Positions 7,675 to 10,846 of a stretch of DNA of 10,846 bases are shown here, piece after piece. Every line of letters starts with the position of its first letter. The stretch's first letter is position 1. Under the pieces are notes generated by a model that had not been told where the DNA came from, ran no database searches, and worked only from the letters and a program-made list of their open reading frames with translations. Origin of the DNA: Rhodospirillaceae bacterium (GTDB lineage Bacteria > Pseudomonadota > Alphaproteobacteria > Rhodospirillales > Magnetovibrionaceae); the NCBI GenBank assembly GCA_002401565.1, contig NVTL01000044.1, positions 8,376-19,221 of the forward strand, given 5' to 3'. The position numbers were made by a program, and so were the translations under genes.

Positions 7675-7740
7675 ATGCGACTGAATACATTGAAAAAAGT
7701 AATTCTAAGATTAAAAATAAAGTTTGATAAATACACCTAA
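7675..7740 (+). CDS. Possible small ORF, 21-residue basic peptide
   Basis: ATG at 7675 runs to TAA at 7738-7740, with AAGG at 7666-7669 five bases upstream. The product is strongly basic and partly hydrophobic (MRLNTLKKVILRLKIKF...). It matches no family I know. In an AT-rich spacer such an ORF can arise by chance; the ribosome-site spacing is the only positive sign. It might be a leader peptide, the residue of a decayed sensor N-terminus, or nothing. Confidence 0.2.
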   Translation: MRLNTLKKVILRLKIKFDKYT

Positions 7741-7815
7741 TACTATAAGACTAATTATTTTATGGATTTGACGATGAGCCTTATATAGGCTATTTTATAA
7801 TTGTATTTTATCCGC

Positions 7816-7827
7816 ACAAACGTTTGT
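7816..7827. promoter_or_regulatory. Perfect 12-bp palindrome ACAAACGTTTGT, candidate operator
   Basis: The sequence equals its own reverse complement, with a central CG step, as in operators of the LacI/GalR family (the PurR site has a similar AAACGTTT core). It overlaps the candidate -35 element of the promoter at 7824-7853 and lies about 60 bases upstream of the GAF kinase start, a position suited to repression. The regulator is not identified and no LacI-type gene is in the window. Confidence 0.4.
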
Positions 7828-7853
7828 CCAAAGTATATATTTTTAAATATTAT
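7824..7853 (+). promoter_or_regulatory. Candidate promoter of the GAF-kinase / receiver-kinase unit
   Basis: TTGTCC (7824-7829, 4 of 6 to TTGACA) is followed after 18 bases by TATTAT (7848-7853, 5 of 6 to TATAAT). The start codon lies about 35 bases downstream at 7888. The surrounding AT-richness raises the chance of a false match. Confidence 0.35.
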
Positions 7854-7887
7854 ATGACCGTATTTACGAACCTTTTATGGGGTTGTG

Positions 7888-9231
7888 ATGGATGAGTATT
7901 TGATAAGTTCTGAAAATAATGAGGCCTTAAATAAAGTATTGCACGAAGCCGTGCGGCCGCTTTCTTTGGATGAAATTTTAGGCAATTGTCTGGATATTCT
8001 TCTTTCGTTAAGCTGGCTTTCGGTATTGCCGAAGGCTGGTATTTTGATTTCAAATCAAAACCAAGATGAACTTGAACTTGTTGCTGAACGCAATTTGGGT
8101 GATCAAATTACAACGTTGTGTGCAAAGGTTGCCTTTGGCTATTGCCTATGTGGCCGTGCAGCGGCAACCAAACAAACGCAATGGGCAAGCTGTATAGATG
8201 AACGTCACGAAGTGATGTTTGAAGGCATTGCCCCGCATGGTCATTATAACATTCCGATTTTATCCGGTGACCGTGTAATGGGGGTCATTGTTTTGTACCT
8301 GCCCCATGGGGCAAAACACCAACAAGGCGAAATTCAGTTTTTAGAAAGTGTCGCCGATACTTTGGCCATGGTTATTAAGTTGCATCAACAGGCGGATGAA
8401 CTGAAAGCCTATACCCAAAAACTAGTTTCCCACACCCGTGAACTGCGGGAATCGAGAAATCATTTTGAACAGGAAGTCATCAATCGTACAGAAGATTTAC
8501 AACAAGCCCTGAAAGCGGAACAAGAATACAATACCCTGCAAAAACAGTTTTTAACAATGGCTTCTCATGAATTTAGAACGCCGTTGTCGATCATTGATAT
8601 GACGGCTCAGCGTTTGTTAAAACGTCATGACCAGATGACGGGCGAACAGAAGGTTGAACGCTTTTCAAAAATTCGGGCGGCGGCTCAACGCATCACAGGT
8701 TTGATCGAAAGCACCTTAAGTTCGGCCAAGGTCGAAGAAGGCAAGCTCAAGTATGCCCCCATACAATGCGATTTGAAATCAATTTTAAAAGACTGTATCG
8801 AAACCCAATGTGAAATGACAACACGTTATGACATTAAAAGCGACTTGGCTGAATTACCCGATCAGCTTTTGGCAGACCCCGGACATTTGGAACAAATCTT
8901 TACGAACTTGCTTTCGAACGCCGTAAAATATTCACCAGATCATAAACAGGTTGATGTTAAGGGGTGGTCCGATAATGGTTATGCTTTTGTGACGGTTGAA
9001 GACCACGGCATTGGCATTCCCAAAGATGAAATGCCAAAAATGTTTAATCGTTTTTTCCGTACCAGCACGGCTGCGGGTATTCCCGGCACGGGCATTGGCT
9101 TAAATCTTGTCCAAAAACTCCTTGAAATGCAAGGCGGGCGCATTAGCTTTAAAAGTATAGAAGGTGAGGGGAGTACGTTTACGGTAACCTTCCCTCTAAC
9201 GCCAACAGGAACCGAGGCTTTAGATGGCTAA
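7888..9231 (+). CDS. Soluble GAF-domain sensor histidine kinase
   Basis: A 447-residue cytosolic kinase without membrane segments. The ATG at 7888 has GGGG at 7879-7882; an adjacent GTG at 7885 is possible. Residues about 15-165 form a GAF domain with Cys78, Cys86, Cys88 (YCLCGRAA), Cys102, His107 (DERHE), His117 and His119 (HGHY), a Cys/His set that could hold a metal or sense redox state (inference). A coiled coil (about 165-215) leads to HisKA with H227 in TMASHEFRTP. HATPase_c follows with N344 (NLLSNA), D372 (DHGIGIP), MFNRFFRTS and GIPGTGIGL. All catalytic boxes are intact. The C-terminal half is a close paralogue of the CHASE kinase at 1450. The stop overlaps the next gene by eight bases, so translation is coupled and the receiver-kinase at 9224 is its likely phosphate acceptor. 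Upstream there is a candidate operator and promoter. Confidence 0.94.
   Translation: MDEYLISSENNEALNKVLHEAVRPLSLDEILGNCLDILLSLSWLSVLPKAGILISNQNQDELELVAERNLGDQITTLCAKVAFGYCLCGRAAATKQTQWASCIDERHEVMFEGIAPHGHYNIPILSGDRVMGVIVLYLPHGAKHQQGEIQFLESVADTLAMVIKLHQQADELKAYTQKLVSHTRELRESRNHFEQEVINRTEDLQQALKAEQEYNTLQKQFLTMASHEFRTPLSIIDMTAQRLLKRHDQMTGEQKVERFSKIRAAAQRITGLIESTLSSAKVEEGKLKYAPIQCDLKSILKDCIETQCEMTTRYDIKSDLAELPDQLLADPGHLEQIFTNLLSNAVKYSPDHKQVDVKGWSDNGYAFVTVEDHGIGIPKDEMPKMFNRFFRTSTAAGIPGTGIGLNLVQKLLEMQGGRISFKSIEGEGSTFTVTFPLTPTGTEALDG
9028..9057 (+). repeat. 30-bp exact repeat shared with the CHASE kinase gene (copy 2)
   Basis: This copy is identical to 4249-4278 and in direct orientation, 4.8 kb apart. 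Recombination between the two copies would delete the HD-GYP and receiver genes and fuse the CHASE sensor to the end of the GAF kinase. Confidence 0.8.
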
Positions 9232-10396
9232 AATTCTGTGCATAGACGACGAAGCCGATATCCGTAACTTGCTGGTCGAAGAGCTGGAAGAAGAAGGCCA
9301 TGAAGTTTCCAGTGCGATCAATGGCAAAGCCGGGCTGGCTCATATCCTCCAACACAACCCTGATTTGGTTCTGTGTGATGTCAGTATGCCCGTGATGAAC
9401 GGTTATGAACTGTTGAAAGAATTGCGCACCAATTATCCTGCTTTTTCAAATACAGCCTTTATTTTTTTAAGTGCTAACGCAAATATGAAAGATATTATTG
9501 CGGGTTTAAGTTTGGGCGCCGATGATTACATGACAAAGCCGGTTAACCTTGAACTGCTGACCACAAAAATAAATTCTGTGTTGCGTCAAGTGACCCGTAT
9601 GAATGACCAGTATGAAAACGATTTAAACGAAGTGATTGCCGAACGCGAACATGTCCAAGACGCTTTGATGTTGACGGAACAAGAACTTAAAAATGCCAAT
9701 CAGGTTAAATCAGACTTTATCAATTGTATGAATCACGAACTGCGAACACCCTTGAATCACATCATCGGTTTTGCGGAAATTTTGGCGATGGACAAAACGC
9801 CGGCTTTATCACCTGAGCAAAAAGAATATGTCGATCATATTTTGTCGGGCGGAAAAAGGCTTTCTTATTTGGTGAACGAAATCTTGAACTTATCTGAACT
9901 GGATATCGCCCAATTCGATCTTTTTTTAGAAACCACAAACTTGTCTGATGTGATTAAAGATAGTGTTGATGCCTCAAAATCTTTGGCCGTTCAACATAAC
10001 GTCACCGTACAAAATGAGATTGAGGCAAAGGCACCCCTATCGGTTATGGCCGACCGCAGCCGTCTCAAACAAGCTTTGTTTAATCTTCTTTCAAATGCCT
10101 TTAAATTTAATAACGATGGCGGCACGGTGACCTTATCGGCCGAAGAAACAGCGGACCATTTTGTTCGTGTATCGGTCCAAGATACAGGTGTCGGTATCCA
10201 CAAAGATAAACAGCAATCCGTATTCGCCTTATTTGATCGTTCGGGGGCTGATCCGTTGTTGGCCCAAGACGGCATGGGCATTGGCTTAACCGTGACCCGG
10301 CATTTGATTGAACGCATGCAAGGGCGGGTTGGCTTGGAAAGCGAAGTCGGTGTTGGCAGTACATTTTGGATTGAATTGCAACTGGCCCACTCTTAA
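9224..10396 (+). CDS. Receiver-histidine kinase (REC-HisKA-HATPase)
   Basis: A 390-residue soluble protein. The ATG at 9224 lies inside the end of the GAF-kinase gene (eight-base overlap), with GAGG at 9214-9217. Residues 1-120 are a receiver with D8/D9, acceptor D52 (LCDVSMP), S83 and K105. A coiled coil (about 125-165) leads to HisKA with H171 in MNHELRTP and HATPase_c with N291 (NLLSNA), D320 (DTGVGI) and the G2 box GMGIGL. Its kinase half differs clearly from the paralogous family in the window: it lacks IPKMFNRFF and AGIPGTG. It probably receives phosphate from the upstream GAF kinase on D52, which would adjust its own kinase activity toward another, unseen receiver. The direct target is not in the window, or is one of the receivers at 510, 6034 or 7134. 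Its stop is five bases from the stop of the convergent minus-strand kinase. Confidence 0.93.
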   Translation: MAKILCIDDEADIRNLLVEELEEEGHEVSSAINGKAGLAHILQHNPDLVLCDVSMPVMNGYELLKELRTNYPAFSNTAFIFLSANANMKDIIAGLSLGADDYMTKPVNLELLTTKINSVLRQVTRMNDQYENDLNEVIAEREHVQDALMLTEQELKNANQVKSDFINCMNHELRTPLNHIIGFAEILAMDKTPALSPEQKEYVDHILSGGKRLSYLVNEILNLSELDIAQFDLFLETTNLSDVIKDSVDASKSLAVQHNVTVQNEIEAKAPLSVMADRSRLKQALFNLLSNAFKFNNDGGTVTLSAEETADHFVRVSVQDTGVGIHKDKQQSVFALFDRSGADPLLAQDGMGIGLTVTRHLIERMQGRVGLESEVGVGSTFWIELQLAHS

Positions 10397-10401
10397 AAAT
10401 C

Positions 10402-10846
10402 TTAAATATCTGAAGGTAAAAGCAAGGGCAGGGTCACAATAAAGGTCGAGCCTTGGCCATCTGTGCTTTCGACGGCAATGGTGCCACCTTGTAAAGCCAG
10501 CAATTGCTGGACCAGATTTAATCCAATGCCCGTACCGGGGATTCCCGCAGCGTTGCTGGTGCGGAAAAAACGATTAAACATTTTGGGGATTTCAGTTTCA
10601 GGAATGCCGATCCCCTGGTCGGTGACAGAGACTAAAATGTTTTGATCTTCCTGCCATCCTTTGACATTGATGATTTTGTTTTTGGGAGAATACTTAACCG
10701 CATTGGACAACAGGTTTGTCAAAACTTGATTTAAGTGTCCGGGATCTGCGGTGATTTCATCGGGTAATTCATCAAGGTCTGACTCAATAATATAATCCTT
10801 TGATATTTCTGTCTGAGCCAGAATACAAGTCGTTATGATGTCGTGG
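10402..10846 (-). CDS. C-terminal part of a sensor histidine kinase (partial, runs off the right edge)
   Basis: The frame is open from the right edge to TAA at 10404-10402 and encodes 147 residues. The first stretch (DLDELPDEITADPGHLNQVLTN) matches the region just before the N-box in the kinases at 1450 and 7888. It continues through NLLSNAVKYSP, DQGIGIPE, IPKMFNRFFRTS and GIPGTGIGLNL to the end of HATPase_c. An internal ATG at 10722 falls in the middle of the domain and is not a start. The H-box and sensor lie beyond the window. It belongs to the same paralogous family as the GAF and CHASE kinases but is convergent with the rest of the cluster, with only five bases between it and the receiver-kinase. 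Confidence 0.92.
   Translation of the reverse strand, partial: HDIITTCILAQTEISKDYIIESDLDELPDEITADPGHLNQVLTNLLSNAVKYSPKNKIINVKGWQEDQNILVSVTDQGIGIPETEIPKMFNRFFRTSNAAGIPGTGIGLNLVQQLLALQGGTIAVESTDGQGSTFIVTLPLLLPSDI
10564..10584 (-). repeat. 21-bp inverted copy of the same kinase-motif repeat
   Basis: On the minus strand this segment reads as the MFNRFF codons. It matches 21 contiguous bases of the direct repeats at 4249-4278 and 9028-9057, in opposite orientation. It is part of the partial minus-strand kinase. Confidence 0.75.

Larger units (their letters stand above)
7512..7887 (+). other. AT-rich intergenic region with candidate regulatory elements
   Basis: This 376-base gap is visibly richer in A and T than the flanking genes and holds no long ORF. 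It contains a possible 21-codon ORF (7675-7740), a short inverted repeat AGCCT/AGGCT (7777-7781 and 7787-7791, loop TATAT), a perfect 12-bp palindrome (7816-7827) and a plausible promoter (7824-7853) upstream of the GAF kinase. No tRNA, rRNA or known riboswitch pattern was recognised. It separates the HD-GYP/receiver pair from the GAF-kinase pair and likely marks a new transcription unit. Confidence 0.6.

Noticed and set aside
7777..7791. Inverted repeat AGCCT-TATAT-AGGCT as an intrinsic terminator
   Set aside because: The stem is only five pairs and is not followed by a clean T run on either strand; such repeats are common in AT-rich sequence.
1..10846. CRISPR array, tRNA or rRNA gene, insertion sequence or phage attachment site
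   Set aside because: I saw no regularly spaced repeats, RNA-gene hallmarks, transposase-like protein or terminal inverted repeats; the repeats present lie within homologous kinase coding sequence.

Overview
The window is a dense cluster of bacterial two-component signalling genes, mostly on the + strand. The organism is probably a Gram-negative proteobacterium, and the style of the receiver and kinase sequences suggests an alphaproteobacterium of the Rhodospirillales type; this is inference, because no taxonomic marker gene is present. The features pointing this way are a lipoprotein signal peptide, a CHASE/PAS membrane kinase, an HD-GYP response regulator, and moderate GC in genes with AT-rich spacers.

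Layout. (1) 1-59: the N-terminus of an unidentified minus-strand gene, with a plausible promoter and ribosome site. (2) About 117-397: a composite relic, made of the signal-peptide end of a periplasmic binding protein joined to the last 53 residues of a histidine kinase. (3) 510-1352: a response regulator with one good receiver and one degenerate receiver. (4) 1450-4449: a large CHASE-PAS-PAS-PAS histidine kinase. (5) 4650-6037: a broken binding-protein gene and a broken sensor-kinase gene, both with internal segments missing. (6) 6034-7110 and 7134-7511: an intact receiver/HD-GYP regulator and an intact single-domain receiver. (7) 7512-7887: an AT-rich gap with a perfect 12-bp palindrome and a possible 21-codon ORF. 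(8) 7888-9231 and 9224-10396: a soluble GAF histidine kinase overlapping a receiver-histidine kinase. (9) 10402-10846: the catalytic end of another paralogous kinase on the minus strand, running off the window.

How the genes may work together. Four kinases or kinase relics with a readable C-terminus beyond the two main intact ones, or the intact ones themselves, belong to one close paralogous family (shared H-box region, IPKMFNRFFRTS and AGIPGTGIGL motifs). Three receivers share nearly the same first helix (DIRxxLxEELExEG). I infer a branched network in which membrane and cytosolic sensors feed a shared set of receivers, with c-di-GMP breakdown by the HD-GYP protein and a relay through the receiver-kinase as outputs. 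No DNA-binding output domain is encoded in the window.

The most notable pattern is loss of parts. Two binding-protein/kinase pairs, each upstream of intact regulators, are collapsed by internal deletions, while the regulators look intact. Long identical stretches between paralogous kinase genes offer a possible recombination route. An assembly artefact among paralogues must also be excluded.
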